A DNA stretch of 64,000 nucleotides from positions 511,297-575,296 of the forward strand of contig NZ_LMMO01000003.1 of NCBI RefSeq assembly GCF_001422285.1. The letters are read 5' to 3'. The notes beneath the pieces are model-generated. The model was not told the origin of the DNA, made no database searches, and saw only the letters and a list, made by a program, of their open reading frames with translations. Within the stretch, counting starts at the first letter, position 1; each line of letters begins with the position of its first letter. The translations under genes and the position numbers were made by a program. Positions 29,783-38,064 of the stretch are shown piece by piece. This DNA comes from Frigoribacterium sp. Leaf263. GTDB lineage: Bacteria; Actinomycetota; Actinomycetes; Actinomycetales; Microbacteriaceae.

Positions 29783-30202
29783 ATGGACACTCAGAAGTCA
29801 ACGCGTGCGGTCGGGGTCGGTCGCGTCCTCATCGCCGTCTACGCCGTGCTCGCTCTCGCCGCCACCGGTCGATCGGTCTTCCAGATCCTCGAGCAGTTCA
29901 CCGAGGCTCCGCTGGCTTACACGCTGAGCGCCCTCGCGGCCGTGGTCTACATCGTCGCCACGGTCTCGCTCATCAAGCGGGGTCAGGCCTCGTACGCGGT
30001 CGCCTGGGCCACGATCTCGTTCGAGCTGGCCGGTGTGCTGATCGTCGGCCTGCTCACGACCCTCGACCCCCAGCTGTTCCCCGACGACACCGTGTGGTCG
30101 TTCTTCGGCCGGGGCTACGGCTTCATCCCGCTCATCCTGCCCGTGCTCGGGATGGTGTGGCTGGCACGGACGCGTCCGCGTTCCGACGACATCGCGCGCT
30201 GA
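29783..30202 (+). CDS. Small integral membrane protein upstream of ribF
   Basis: About 139 aa from ATG 29783; GTG 29780 and TTG 29774 are alternatives. A TATCCT box ending at 29774 would place the transcript start very close to 29780-29783. Four TM helices are predicted (about 14-33, 44-66, 75-97 and 111-127). No family is recognised. Its stop shares a base with the ribF ATG, so it is probably coupled to ribF. Confidence 0.65.
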   Translation: MDTQKSTRAVGVGRVLIAVYAVLALAATGRSVFQILEQFTEAPLAYTLSALAAVVYIVATVSLIKRGQASYAVAWATISFELAGVLIVGLLTTLDPQLFPDDTVWSFFGRGYGFIPLILPVLGMVWLARTRPRSDDIAR

Positions 30203-31146
30203 TGGAGTTCTACGAATCGGTGGCGGACGTCCCGGCCGGGTTCGGCCCCAGCGCGGTCACGATCGGCAAGTTCGACGGCGTCCACGTGGGCCATCGCGCC
30301 GTGATCGACCTGCTGGAGGAGGTCGCCGCCGCCGAGGGGCTGACGGCCACGGTCGTCACCTTCGACCGGCACCCCCTCGCCGTGCTGCGACCCGACCGGG
30401 TTCCGACGGCCCTGGTGAGCAACCGGCAGAAGCGCGAGCTGCTGGAGGCCGCGGGGGTCGCCGCGACGTTGATGCTGCCCTTCGACGAAGAACTGCGCGC
30501 GCTCACCCCCGAGCAGTTCGTCGACCGCATCCTGGCAGGCGCGTTGCATGCCCGGGTGGTCTTCGTCGGGGATGACTTCCGGTTCGGCGTCCGGGGGAGC
30601 GGGTCGGTGGCGACTCTCCGCGACCTGGGCGCCTCGCGCGGATTCCGAGTGGTGTCCATCGACGACGTCCGTCCCGCCGGCGGGCGCCGCGCCTCCTCGA
30701 CCTGGATCCGCGAGCTGCTCGACTCGGGCCGCGTGGGCGAGGCCGCGGACCTCCTCGGGCGGGAACCCACGGTGAGGGGGATCGTGGTGAAGGGCGAGCA
30801 GCGCGGGCGCGAGCTGGGGTTCCCCACGGCGAATCTCGCGCCCTTCAGCGAGGGCTTCGTGCCCGCCGACGGCGTCTACGCCGCCCGTGTCCTCGTCGAC
30901 GGCGTCAGCTACCCCGCAGCCGTGTCGGTCGGGAACAACCCGACGTTCGAGGGGGTCCCGGCGAAGCAGGTCGAGGCGCACCTGCTCGACGTGACCATGG
31001 ACCTCTACGGCCGCGAGGTCACGGTGCAGTTCATCGACTGGGTTCGGGGCAACGTGCGCTTCGACGGGCTCGAGGCGCTCATCGAGCACATCGCGGCCGA
31101 CGTCCGTCGGACGCGGCAGATCCTCGGCGTGCCCGCGCCCGCCTGA
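30202..31146 (+). CDS. ribF: Bifunctional riboflavin kinase / FAD synthetase
   Basis: 314 aa from ATG 30202. The N-terminal FMN adenylyltransferase domain (about 1-180) has IGKFDGVHVGHRAVI, TFDRHPL, VGDDFRFG and SSTWIRELL. The C-terminal flavokinase domain (about 185-310) has GEQRGRELGFPTANL, DGVYAARV, SVGNNPTF and VEAHLLD. It makes FMN and FAD from riboflavin. It directly follows a small membrane protein gene. A partial copy of the dispersed word (30685-30700) falls at the SSTWIR segment. Confidence 0.95.
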   Translation: MEFYESVADVPAGFGPSAVTIGKFDGVHVGHRAVIDLLEEVAAAEGLTATVVTFDRHPLAVLRPDRVPTALVSNRQKRELLEAAGVAATLMLPFDEELRALTPEQFVDRILAGALHARVVFVGDDFRFGVRGSGSVATLRDLGASRGFRVVSIDDVRPAGGRRASSTWIRELLDSGRVGEAADLLGREPTVRGIVVKGEQRGRELGFPTANLAPFSEGFVPADGVYAARVLVDGVSYPAAVSVGNNPTFEGVPAKQVEAHLLDVTMDLYGREVTVQFIDWVRGNVRFDGLEALIEHIAADVRRTRQILGVPAPA

Positions 31147-31209
31147 CGTTCGGCCAGGCGCGGCCCGGGCGGGTCCCGACGAGACCGGCTGGGTGTCGGG
31201 GGTCCGGCG

Positions 31210-31215
31210 TACGGT
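31210..31215 (+). promoter_or_regulatory. -10 element of the SDR/DUF2867 gene (leaderless)
   Basis: TACGGT, then 6 nt, then the GTG at 31222. Confidence 0.6.
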
Positions 31216-31221
31216 GGGCGC

Positions 31222-32808
31222 GTGCCCCCCGAGAATTCGAACCCCCAGAATCCGCTCGACAGCGACGCGACCCCGATCGAGGGGGGCGTGTCCGGCAGGC
31301 GGGTGCTCGTGACGGGCGCAACCGGCTACATCGGGGGTCGTCTCGCCCCCCGACTGGTCGAGGCGGGGGCCGACGTCCGGGTCCTCGTGCGCTCGCCCGA
31401 GAAGCTGGTCGACGTCCCCTGGGCGCAGAACGTCGAGGTGCTCCCCGGCGATCTGACCGATCCCGAGACCGTCGGGCCCGCGATGGCGGGTGTCGACGTC
31501 GTCTACTACCTGGCGCACGCGATGGGCGGCAAGGGCGACTTCGGCGATGCCGAGGCCCGAGCGGCCCACACGGTCGCCGACGCGGCGTCGGCCGCCGGTG
31601 TCCGGCGCATCGTCTACCTGGGGGGTCTGCATCCGGACGGCGAGCTGTCGAAGCACCTGCAGTCCCGCAAGGACGTCGGTGACATCCTCCTCGCCAGCGG
31701 GGTCCCCACCGTGGCGCTGCAGGCCGGGGTGGTCATCGGCTCGGGGTCCGCGTCGTTCGAGATGATCCGTCACCTGACCGACGTCCTGCCCTACATGCCG
31801 GCCCCGAAGTGGGTGCGCAACCGGATCCAGCCGATCGCGGTGCGCGACGTGCTGCACTACCTGCTCGGGGCGGCGGACGTGCCCGCCGACGTCAATCGGA
31901 CCTTCGACATCGGGGGACCGGATGTCCTGCGGTACGGGCAGATGATGAACGGCTACGCGCTCGAGGCGGGGCTGAAGCAGCGGCCGATCGCGTCGCTCCC
32001 CGTGTTCACGCCCTGGCTCGCCTCGCAGTGGGTCAATCTCGTGACGCCCGTGCCGCGGGCGCTCGCCGTGCCGATCATCGCGTCGCTGCAGTACGACTGC
32101 GTGGTGCACGAGCACGACATCGATCAGCACATCGCTCCACCGGCGAGCGGCCTGCTCCGCTACCGGACAGCCGTCCGGCTGGCCCTCCAGAAGGAGAAGG
32201 ACGGCGACGTCGAGACGAGCTGGCAGGACAGCAGCGTCTCCGGTGCCCCGAGCGACCTGCTGCCGAGCGATCCCGACTGGTCGGGTCACACCGTCTACAC
32301 CGACGATCGCGAGACCGAGACGAGCGCCCCGCCGGCGGAGCTCTGGCGTGTCGTCGAGAGCATCGGCGGCGAGAACGGCTGGTACTCGTTCCCTCTGGCC
32401 TGGGCGGCCCGGGGATGGATGGACCGCCTCGTCGGCGGGGTCGGTCTGCGTCGTGGGCGGCGCAGCCAGACGACGCTCCGCGTCGGCGACGCCCTCGACT
32501 GGTGGCGCGTCGAGAGGATCGAGCACGGCACCCTCCTGCGTCTCCGAGCGGAGATGAAGGTCCCGGGAGGCGCGTGGCTCGACATGACCGTCACACCCGT
32601 CGAGGGCGGCGGCTCGCATTATCGACAGCGCGCGGTGTTCTTCCCGCAGGGGCTCGGGGGCCGTCTCTACTGGTTCGCCATCCTCCCGTTCCACGGGGTG
32701 ATCTTCTCCGGCATGCTCAAACGCATCACCGCGACGGCCGAGCGGGACGCGGCGCACCGGGTCGTCGCACCATCGGGAGCACCGGCCGACGCCACGGACG
32801 CGGCATGA
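31222..32808 (+). CDS. NAD(P)-binding SDR protein fused to DUF2867 domain
   Basis: 528 aa. The N-terminal half is an atypical short-chain dehydrogenase (Rossmann motif VTGATGYIGGRLAP at about 29-42, then VEVLPGDLTD, VDVVYYLAHAMG and VRRIVYLGGL). The C-terminal part (about 340-505) is a DUF2867/SRPBCC-like domain (GENGWYSFPLAW, LRVGDALDWWRVE, YWFAILPFHGVIFSGML). Proteins of this architecture are widespread in actinobacteria, function unknown. The usual SDR Tyr-x3-Lys is not evident (HLQSRKDVG at the position), so NADPH-dependent reductase activity is uncertain. Confidence 0.8.
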   Translation: MPPENSNPQNPLDSDATPIEGGVSGRRVLVTGATGYIGGRLAPRLVEAGADVRVLVRSPEKLVDVPWAQNVEVLPGDLTDPETVGPAMAGVDVVYYLAHAMGGKGDFGDAEARAAHTVADAASAAGVRRIVYLGGLHPDGELSKHLQSRKDVGDILLASGVPTVALQAGVVIGSGSASFEMIRHLTDVLPYMPAPKWVRNRIQPIAVRDVLHYLLGAADVPADVNRTFDIGGPDVLRYGQMMNGYALEAGLKQRPIASLPVFTPWLASQWVNLVTPVPRALAVPIIASLQYDCVVHEHDIDQHIAPPASGLLRYRTAVRLALQKEKDGDVETSWQDSSVSGAPSDLLPSDPDWSGHTVYTDDRETETSAPPAELWRVVESIGGENGWYSFPLAWAARGWMDRLVGGVGLRRGRRSQTTLRVGDALDWWRVERIEHGTLLRLRAEMKVPGGAWLDMTVTPVEGGGSHYRQRAVFFPQGLGGRLYWFAILPFHGVIFSGMLKRITATAERDAAHRVVAPSGAPADATDAA

Positions 32809-32886
32809 CCCTGACGCGCCTCCTTGTCGGTTCCCAGCGCGTGCTGACAGCATGGTGCGACAACGCTGTGAAGAAGGAGGTCGACC

Positions 32887-33471
32887 ATGTCGAAGAATGA
32901 GACCGTGGTGTTCGTCGGCGACGACGTGACCCGTGCCGGGGACTGGGCCGCCTGGTTCCCCGAAGACGACGTCGTCAACCTGGGCGTCGACGGCGACACG
33001 ACGGCCACGCTGGCCGAACGCGTGGACGCCGTGGTGGCGGCTCGTGCCGATTCGGTCGTGCTGCTCATCGGGACGAACGACTTCACGGGCCGTCGGTCGG
33101 TCGAGCAGGTCGTGCGCGGGGTCGAGAGCCTCCTCGTGACCATGCGCCGCGAGCTGCCGGGGACCCGTCTGCTGCTGCAGTCCATCCTGCCCCGGGGTGC
33201 GGAGCTCGCTCCGCGCATCCGCGATGCGAACCGCCACCTGCGCCAGTTCTCGTCGACCGTCCGCGCGCAGTACCTCGACCTCTGGCCGGCCCTGGCCGAC
33301 GAGTCGGGCGATGCCATCCGACCCGAGTTCGTCGACGAGCAGGGTCGCCTCAGTGCCGAGGGATACGAGGCCTGGCTGACCGAACTGCGTCCGGGCCTCG
33401 AGCGCCTCCGGGACGAGCCGCCCATGAGCCGTCCCCTCAGCGTGCTCAACGTCCCCTACGACATCGACTGA
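32887..33471 (+). CDS. SGNH/GDSL hydrolase-fold protein lacking catalytic Ser and His
   Basis: 194 aa from ATG 32887 with a canonical GAAGGAGGTCG ribosome-binding site. The fold motifs are clear: block I FVGDDVTRAG (about 9-18), block II Gly33, block III GTND (62-65). In block I the nucleophile Ser is replaced by Asp13, and in block V the D-x-x-H motif reads DEQGRLSAEGY with no His. The protein probably has no esterase activity and may bind a ligand. The neighbours give no further hint. Confidence 0.75.
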   Translation: MSKNETVVFVGDDVTRAGDWAAWFPEDDVVNLGVDGDTTATLAERVDAVVAARADSVVLLIGTNDFTGRRSVEQVVRGVESLLVTMRRELPGTRLLLQSILPRGAELAPRIRDANRHLRQFSSTVRAQYLDLWPALADESGDAIRPEFVDEQGRLSAEGYEAWLTELRPGLERLRDEPPMSRPLSVLNVPYDID

Positions 33472-33540
33472 GGCCGGCGCCGGCGGGCCGATAAACTCGG
33501 GCGGTACCGCCGTCGGCGGTCGATCGAGAGGTTCCCAGAC

Positions 33541-33906
33541 GTGCCAACGCCCACCGCCCCCGCCTACACCCGTCCCGCTCTGGCCCCCGGTCTCCTCGGG
33601 GCCGTGGCTCTCATCGTCGGTGTCGTGCTCATCGACTCGGGGCTGTTCATCGGGTTCCGGTACGTCGTGTCGATCCTGGCGCTCATCATGCTCGTGTTCG
33701 CCGTCCGCGGCCGGGCATGGTGGGCGACCCCGCTGCTCGCCGCCGTCGCCGTCATCTGGAACCCCGTCGTGGTCATCCCCATCGAGGGGCAGCCCTGGGC
33801 GGCACTCCAGTTCGTGGCCGCTGCCGTCTTCATCGCCGTGGGGATCCTCGTCAAGGTGCCCACGGACGAGGCCTCCGTGCCGTCCTCGCGGGCCGGTCGA
33901 CGCTGA
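33541..33906 (+). CDS. Small membrane protein (DUF6804-like)
   Basis: 121 aa from GTG 33541. Four hydrophobic segments (about 14-34, 37-55, 60-80 and 86-104), with the loop WWATPLLAAVAVIWNPVVVIP, resemble the actinobacterial DUF6804 family. A GC palindrome (33478-33489) lies just upstream, after the GDSL gene. Function unknown. Confidence 0.65.
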   Translation: MPTPTAPAYTRPALAPGLLGAVALIVGVVLIDSGLFIGFRYVVSILALIMLVFAVRGRAWWATPLLAAVAVIWNPVVVIPIEGQPWAALQFVAAAVFIAVGILVKVPTDEASVPSSRAGRR

Positions 33907-33955
33907 GACCTCCCCGCTTCGGTGGCGGCGATCAGCGCAGAGACGCCACTACCGC

Positions 33956-33961
33956 TAAAAT
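33956..33961 (+). promoter_or_regulatory. Promoter -10 element of the Stealth gene
   Basis: TAAAAT within the most AT-rich short stretch of the window, about 58 bp before the start, leaving a ~50-nt leader with GGAAGG (34003-34008). Unlike most genes here this one is not leaderless. Confidence 0.5.
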
Positions 33962-34019
33962 CAAATGTTCCCCAGTGTGAAGCGGCCTACCCGAGGCCCG
34001 CACGGAAGGTTGAGTCTGA

Positions 34020-35651
34020 ATGGTCACCGAGATCACCGGTACGACGGAGAGCCCTCTGCTGACCCCTCGTACCCGATCCGGTGGTCTCGATCGCGATGAC
34101 GTCGTGCTCCGCAAGGGGCAGTTCACCCTGCTGAACGGGCATCTGACGCCCCAGCAGTCCATGATCGAGGACCTGCTCTACCTGCGCCGCGTCCTCGACG
34201 AGTCGGACATCCCGTACCTCCTCGTCCGAGGGAACGACATCCGTCCGGTGATCGCCGTCGACATCGTCCACCGCGAGGCCTTCGTGGCCGCCATGGTCGC
34301 CGCCTCGGCGACGGAGCCGTTCTACGCGAAAGCAGGCAAAGGACGCGCGGTCCTCGTGGTCGAGGGCGGCCTGGATGCCGAGAACGAGCGCATCTTCAAG
34401 ATCTACCGGCCCCGGGTCGAGCCCATCGGGCGACTCCGGTACGGCGCCGGCACGGCCGTGCAGGTCGAGTTCTGGATCGTCACGGACGACGAGATCCTGG
34501 CTCCGACCGAGAACGCGCTCATGCGCACGGCGCTGCCCCGGGTCGAGGCCGTCGAGGACACCGTCGAGCGCTTCGGTCTCGAGTGGCCCACCCTCGCGCA
34601 CATGTTCGACGATCACGCGACCGACATCACGTTCGACATCGACCTCATCTTCTCGTGGGTCGACGGCAACTCGGTCGAGTACCAGCGTGCTCGGGCGGCA
34701 CAGGCCAAGCGCCACGTCGTCGGCGAGGGCGACGACGCCGCCGCCAGGTTCCGTCAGATCGACGAGCTGAAGTACGCGCTCCGATCGGTCTACATGTTCG
34801 CGCCGTGGGTGCGGAACATCTACATCGCCACCGACTCGCCGGTGCCCGAGTGGCTCGGCGACCACCCCCGCGTCCGCGTGGTGCGCAGCGAGGAGTTCTT
34901 CTCCGACCTCTCGTACCTGCCGACCCACAACTCGCAGGCCGTCGAATCCCAGCTGCACCACATCGAGGGGCTGAGCGAGCACTTCCTGTACTCGAACGAC
35001 GACATGTTCTTCGGCCGACCCGTCGCACCGTCGATGTTCTTCTCACCGGGTTCCGTCACGAAGTTCATCGAGGCGGACACCCGCATCGGTCTCGGTCTGA
35101 ACAACCCGGAGCGCAGCGGCTTCGAGAACGCCGCCCGGGTCAACCGGCGCCTGCTCCAGCAGCGCTTCGGACGCGTGACGACGCGGCACCTCGAGCACAC
35201 GGCGGCTCCGCTCCGGCGCAGCGTCATGTACGAGCTCGAGCACGAGTTCGCCGACGAGTTCTCGGCCACGGCCGCCAGCCCGTTCCGGGCGAAGGAGAAC
35301 ATCTCGGTCACGAACTCGCTGTACCACTACTACTCGCTCATGACCGGTCGTGCGATCGTGCAGGAGAACGCGCGGGTCAGCTACGTCGACACCACGATGG
35401 TGTCGGGGCTCGCCTCGCTCTCCGAGCTGTTGAAGAAGCGCTCCTACGACTTCTTCTGCCTCAACGACGGCAGCTTCCCCGAGGTCAGCGACGACGAGCG
35501 CACGGCCACGGTGACCGACTTCCTCGAGCGCTACTACCCGTTCCCGGCACCCTGGGAGCAGGCCGAGATGGACCGGGTCGCCCGCGAGAGCGCGGAGCAG
35601 GACCGCCGGGCGCTCCGGGCCGGCGGGCCCCAGGGCAGCATCGAGGGCTAG
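34020..35651 (+). CDS. Stealth-family sugar-phosphate (capsular/wall polysaccharide) transferase
   Basis: 543 aa. The four conserved Stealth regions are visible: CR1 ITFDIDLIFSWVDGNS (about 202-217), CR2 DELKYALRSVYMFAPWVRNIYIATD (about 246-270), CR3 LSEHFLYSNDDMFFGRPV (about 318-335) and CR4 near the C terminus. These proteins transfer hexose-1-phosphate to build phosphodiester-linked capsule or cell-wall polymers, as does GlcNAc-1-phosphotransferase in animals. No TM is seen. It stands alone, with no other polysaccharide genes nearby. Catalytic residues appear intact. Confidence 0.9.
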   Translation: MVTEITGTTESPLLTPRTRSGGLDRDDVVLRKGQFTLLNGHLTPQQSMIEDLLYLRRVLDESDIPYLLVRGNDIRPVIAVDIVHREAFVAAMVAASATEPFYAKAGKGRAVLVVEGGLDAENERIFKIYRPRVEPIGRLRYGAGTAVQVEFWIVTDDEILAPTENALMRTALPRVEAVEDTVERFGLEWPTLAHMFDDHATDITFDIDLIFSWVDGNSVEYQRARAAQAKRHVVGEGDDAAARFRQIDELKYALRSVYMFAPWVRNIYIATDSPVPEWLGDHPRVRVVRSEEFFSDLSYLPTHNSQAVESQLHHIEGLSEHFLYSNDDMFFGRPVAPSMFFSPGSVTKFIEADTRIGLGLNNPERSGFENAARVNRRLLQQRFGRVTTRHLEHTAAPLRRSVMYELEHEFADEFSATAASPFRAKENISVTNSLYHYYSLMTGRAIVQENARVSYVDTTMVSGLASLSELLKKRSYDFFCLNDGSFPEVSDDERTATVTDFLERYYPFPAPWEQAEMDRVARESAEQDRRALRAGGPQGSIEG

Positions 35652-35695
35652 ACGGCGGCGGGTCGGCGGACCCTCGCGCGCCTCCTCGGCTCCGG

Positions 35696-36172
35696 TCAGT
35701 CGGCGGCGGTCCCGAAGCGGGCGGCCGACTCGTCGGACAGAGCCGCGTCGATCCGCCGCCGCATCTCGTCGCCCAGCGGCGGCAGCGAGTCCTGGGCGAA
35801 CCAGCGCGCCTCGGTGTTCTCGCCATCGGCCGGGTGCGGGTCGCCCGCGCGGTAGCTCATGACGAACGTGTGATCGATGTACTGGGCACGATCGCCGTTG
35901 CCGTACACGATCTCGTCGGTCACACCCACAGCGGCGAGTCGGGAGGCGACGGCGACGACCCCGGCCTCCTCGAGGGTCTCGCGGGCAGCGGCATCAGCGG
36001 GGTGCTCGCCGGGGTCGATGATGCCGGTGACCGGGGTCCAGGCGCCCGTGTCCGCTCGTCGCACCAGGAGGAGATCGTCGCCCCGCACGACGACGGCGGT
36101 GACGCCGCTCAACCAGAGGCGCTCGGTGCCGATCTTCTCGCGGAGGGACAGGACGAATTCGGGCGTCGACAT
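35696..36172 (-). CDS. Nudix hydrolase
   Basis: 158 aa. The Nudix box GIIDPGEHPADAAARETLEEAGV (about 49-71) follows the G-x5-E-x7-R-E-U-x-E-E-x-G-U rule. The start is fixed by a leaderless -10 box. The domain hydrolyses nucleoside diphosphates linked to another group; the exact substrate is unknown. It is divergent from the MpaB-like gene with only 38 bp between the two start codons. Confidence 0.9.
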   Translation of the reverse strand: MSTPEFVLSLREKIGTERLWLSGVTAVVVRGDDLLLVRRADTGAWTPVTGIIDPGEHPADAAARETLEEAGVVAVASRLAAVGVTDEIVYGNGDRAQYIDHTFVMSYRAGDPHPADGENTEARWFAQDSLPPLGDEMRRRIDAALSDESAARFGTAAD

Positions 36173-36178
36173 GGAGGA

Positions 36179-36184
36179 ACCCTA
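36179..36184 (-). promoter_or_regulatory. -10 element of the Nudix gene (leaderless)
   Basis: TAGGGT on the minus strand, 6 nt before the ATG at 36172. Confidence 0.6.
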
Positions 36185-36198
36185 CCGAGGCCGGGCCG

Positions 36199-36204
36199 TA
36201 GGCT
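36199..36204 (+). promoter_or_regulatory. -10 element of the MpaB-like gene (leaderless)
   Basis: TAGGCT, then 6 nt, then the ATG at 36211. It is only 14 bp from the opposing Nudix -10, so the two polymerases must compete. Confidence 0.6.
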
Positions 36205-36210
36205 GACCGG

Positions 36211-37038
36211 ATGAGGCTTCCGTGGACACTGCGCGGTTCCGACGTGCGGGGCATCTCCGACATGGCGGGGGAGTCGGTGCTCCTCGCCGGAGGCGGCCGG
36301 GCGATCCTGCTGCAGCTGGCCCACCCCGCCGTGGGGCACGGCGTCGCGGACCACAGCGACTTCGCCGACCGACCGCTCTCGAGATTGCACGGCACGATGA
36401 CGTATCTCTACGCGATCGTCTTCGGGACGCCCGCCGAGCGTGCGCACGTCCGGCGCGAGGTCGGGCGCGCGCATCGGCCGGTGCGATCCGGGCCCGACGC
36501 CGACATCGTCTACGACGCCTTCGACCCCGAGCTGCAGCTCTGGGTCGCAGCCACGTTGTACGACTCGGCGATGACCGTGTTCGAACGCGTCCACGGCCCG
36601 CTTCCCGGCCCCGTCGCCGACGCCCTCTATCAGGAGTACGCCGTGGTCGGAACGGCCCTGCAGATGCCCCGCGAGCTGTGGCCCGCCGACCGGGCGGCCT
36701 TCGGGCGCTACTGGGACCATTCGCTCGCCACCCTCGTCGTCGACGATGCGACGCGCTCGGTCGCGCAGCGGCTGCTGCACCCGGCAGCGGCACCGTGGTG
36801 GCTGCGCGCCGTCATGCCCGTCGCCCGCCTGGTCACCGCGGGGTCCCTCCCGCCGGAGGTGCGTCGGCAGTTCGAGTTGCCGTGGGACGCCCGGGCGGCC
36901 CGGCGCTACGACCTGGTCATGGCCATCGCTGCGGCCGTCGTGCCGCATCTGCCGGCTCGGCTGCGTCATGTGCTGCGCGACGGGTACCTGCGGCGGATGC
37001 GCGTCTCCATGGCCTCGGATCCGGCGCGCGCCGCCTGA
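36211..37038 (+). CDS. MpaB-like oxygenase (DUF2236 family)
   Basis: 275 aa. The DUF2236/MpaB signatures include ESVLLAGGGRAILLQLAHPAVGHGVADHSDF (about 21-51, with the conserved His residues) and the later TLYDSAMTVFERVHGP and YWDHSLATL segments. The family (latex-clearing protein, mycophenolic acid cleavage protein MpaB) contains heme-dependent oxygenases. The two conserved His of the heme pocket look present. The substrate cannot be inferred. The gene is followed by the ~1-kb repeat region. Confidence 0.82.
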   Translation: MRLPWTLRGSDVRGISDMAGESVLLAGGGRAILLQLAHPAVGHGVADHSDFADRPLSRLHGTMTYLYAIVFGTPAERAHVRREVGRAHRPVRSGPDADIVYDAFDPELQLWVAATLYDSAMTVFERVHGPLPGPVADALYQEYAVVGTALQMPRELWPADRAAFGRYWDHSLATLVVDDATRSVAQRLLHPAAAPWWLRAVMPVARLVTAGSLPPEVRRQFELPWDARAARRYDLVMAIAAAVVPHLPARLRHVLRDGYLRRMRVSMASDPARAA

Positions 37039-37289
37039 CCACCAGCCGGCCGTGCGCAAGAGGCCCATGGGCTCTCGCCGGCCGCCGCGGGCTGGCTGCC
37101 TCGCGCCGGCCGCTTCGGGCCGGCCGGCTCCAGCCCGACGGTCCTGAGCCGGCCCAGGGCCGGCCCGACCCGCGCCGCGCCGCGCCGGCAACCTCGTGCC
37201 GACCCGGAGAGGCAGCCGCCGACGCCTCAGGCTCGACTCGACCGCGGGTCCGCCCCGTCCCGCGGCGCGGTTTCGCCTCGTCTTCGAGT
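37039..37289. other. Gene-free GC-rich stretch with clustered GCCGGCC words
   Basis: No credible coding sequence. GCCGGCC occurs repeatedly between about 37076 and 37170 in both senses and can form several small hairpins. It may hold the terminator of the MpaB-like gene. Confidence 0.5.
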
Positions 37290-37375
37290 GTCGCTAACTC
37301 CTGCCGCCTGCGCTCGTGAGGCCGGAAAGGCGGACCGACGACTCCCGCGTCGTACCGGAATCAGGACTTGCCGAC
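37290..37375 (+). repeat. Diverged copy of the 85-bp inverted-repeat element
   Basis: Begins GTCGCTAACTCC and ends GGACTTGCCGAC, degenerate versions of the 12-bp termini; 86 bp, the same length as the intact copy at 49238. Confidence 0.55.
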
Positions 37376-37428
37376 GCGATGGCCGAGGTTGCGTCGAGGC
37401 TGGTCGTCCCCTGACTCTGTGCCACGCC

Positions 37429-37909
37429 GTCGGCAACTCCGGCTCTGTGCGCGCGCGGGGCGACGGCAGCCGGTACGGCGGCGTCGGGGGTGCAGTGGGC
37501 AGGAGTTGCCGTCCGGGCGGGACGGCGGGCGCCCGGCTGGTTCGGGGTGCCGTCGCTGTCGGCAACTCCGGTGCTGTGCGTGCGAGGTGTGTCGGCAGCC
37601 GGTGCGGCGGCGTCGGGGGTGCAGTGGGCAGGAGTTGCCGTCAGGGCGGGACGGCGGGCGCCCGGCTGGTTCGGGGTGCCGTCGCCGTCGGCAACTCCGG
37701 CTCTGTGCGCGCGCGGGGCGTCAGCAGCCTTTACGGCGGAGTCGGGGTGCAGGGAGCAGGAGTTGCCCACCACCGGGCGGGACCGCGGGTGCCCGGCTGG
37801 TTCGGGAGTGCCGTCGCCGTCGCCGTCGGCAACTCCGGCTCTGTGCGCGCGCGGGGCGTCAGCAGCCGGTCCGGCGGCGCGGAGGACGCAGGGGGCAGGA
37901 GTTGCCGAC
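37429..37909 (+). repeat. Tandem array of four 85-bp elements with inverted ends (period about 129 bp)
   Basis: Left ends GTCGGCAACTCC are at 37429, 37558, 37687 and 37825; right ends GGAGTTGCC are at 37502, 37631, 37759 and 37898. Each unit is a self-complementary ~83-85-bp element. The first three are followed by a ~45-bp spacer rich in GGGCGGGAC and GGCTGGTTCGGG. Units 1-3 have a regular 129-bp spacing, the last 138. No gene lies here; long open frames through it are a product of the GC-rich repeats. Confidence 0.85.
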
Positions 37910-37975
37910 GGGGATGGGTCGGGAGCGACGAGGACGGGTCGGGCACGCTGACGGGTGCGGCAAGACGTCCGGGGC

Positions 37976-38050
37976 GTCCGAGCCGCGCGGAGGCGAGCCC
38001 GTCCGAGCCGCGCGGAGGCGAGCCCGTCCGAGCCGCACGGAGGAGAGCCC
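37976..38050 (+). repeat. 25-bp direct repeat, three copies
   Basis: Units begin GTCCGAGCCGCGCGGAGG at 37976 and 38001, with a slightly changed copy at 38026. The 25-bp period is not a multiple of three. It ends 15 bp before the phosphodiesterase stop codon. Confidence 0.85.
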
Positions 38051-38064
38051 CGCGCGGCGACGGC

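Noticed and set aside
30115-33237. A 1040-codon open frame opposite ribF and the SDR gene
   Set aside because: It spans several genes and intergenic gaps on the other strand and has no domains.
37429-37909. CRISPR array
   Set aside because: The units are ~85 bp with inverted ends and similar spacers; there are no short identical repeats with unique spacers and no cas genes.
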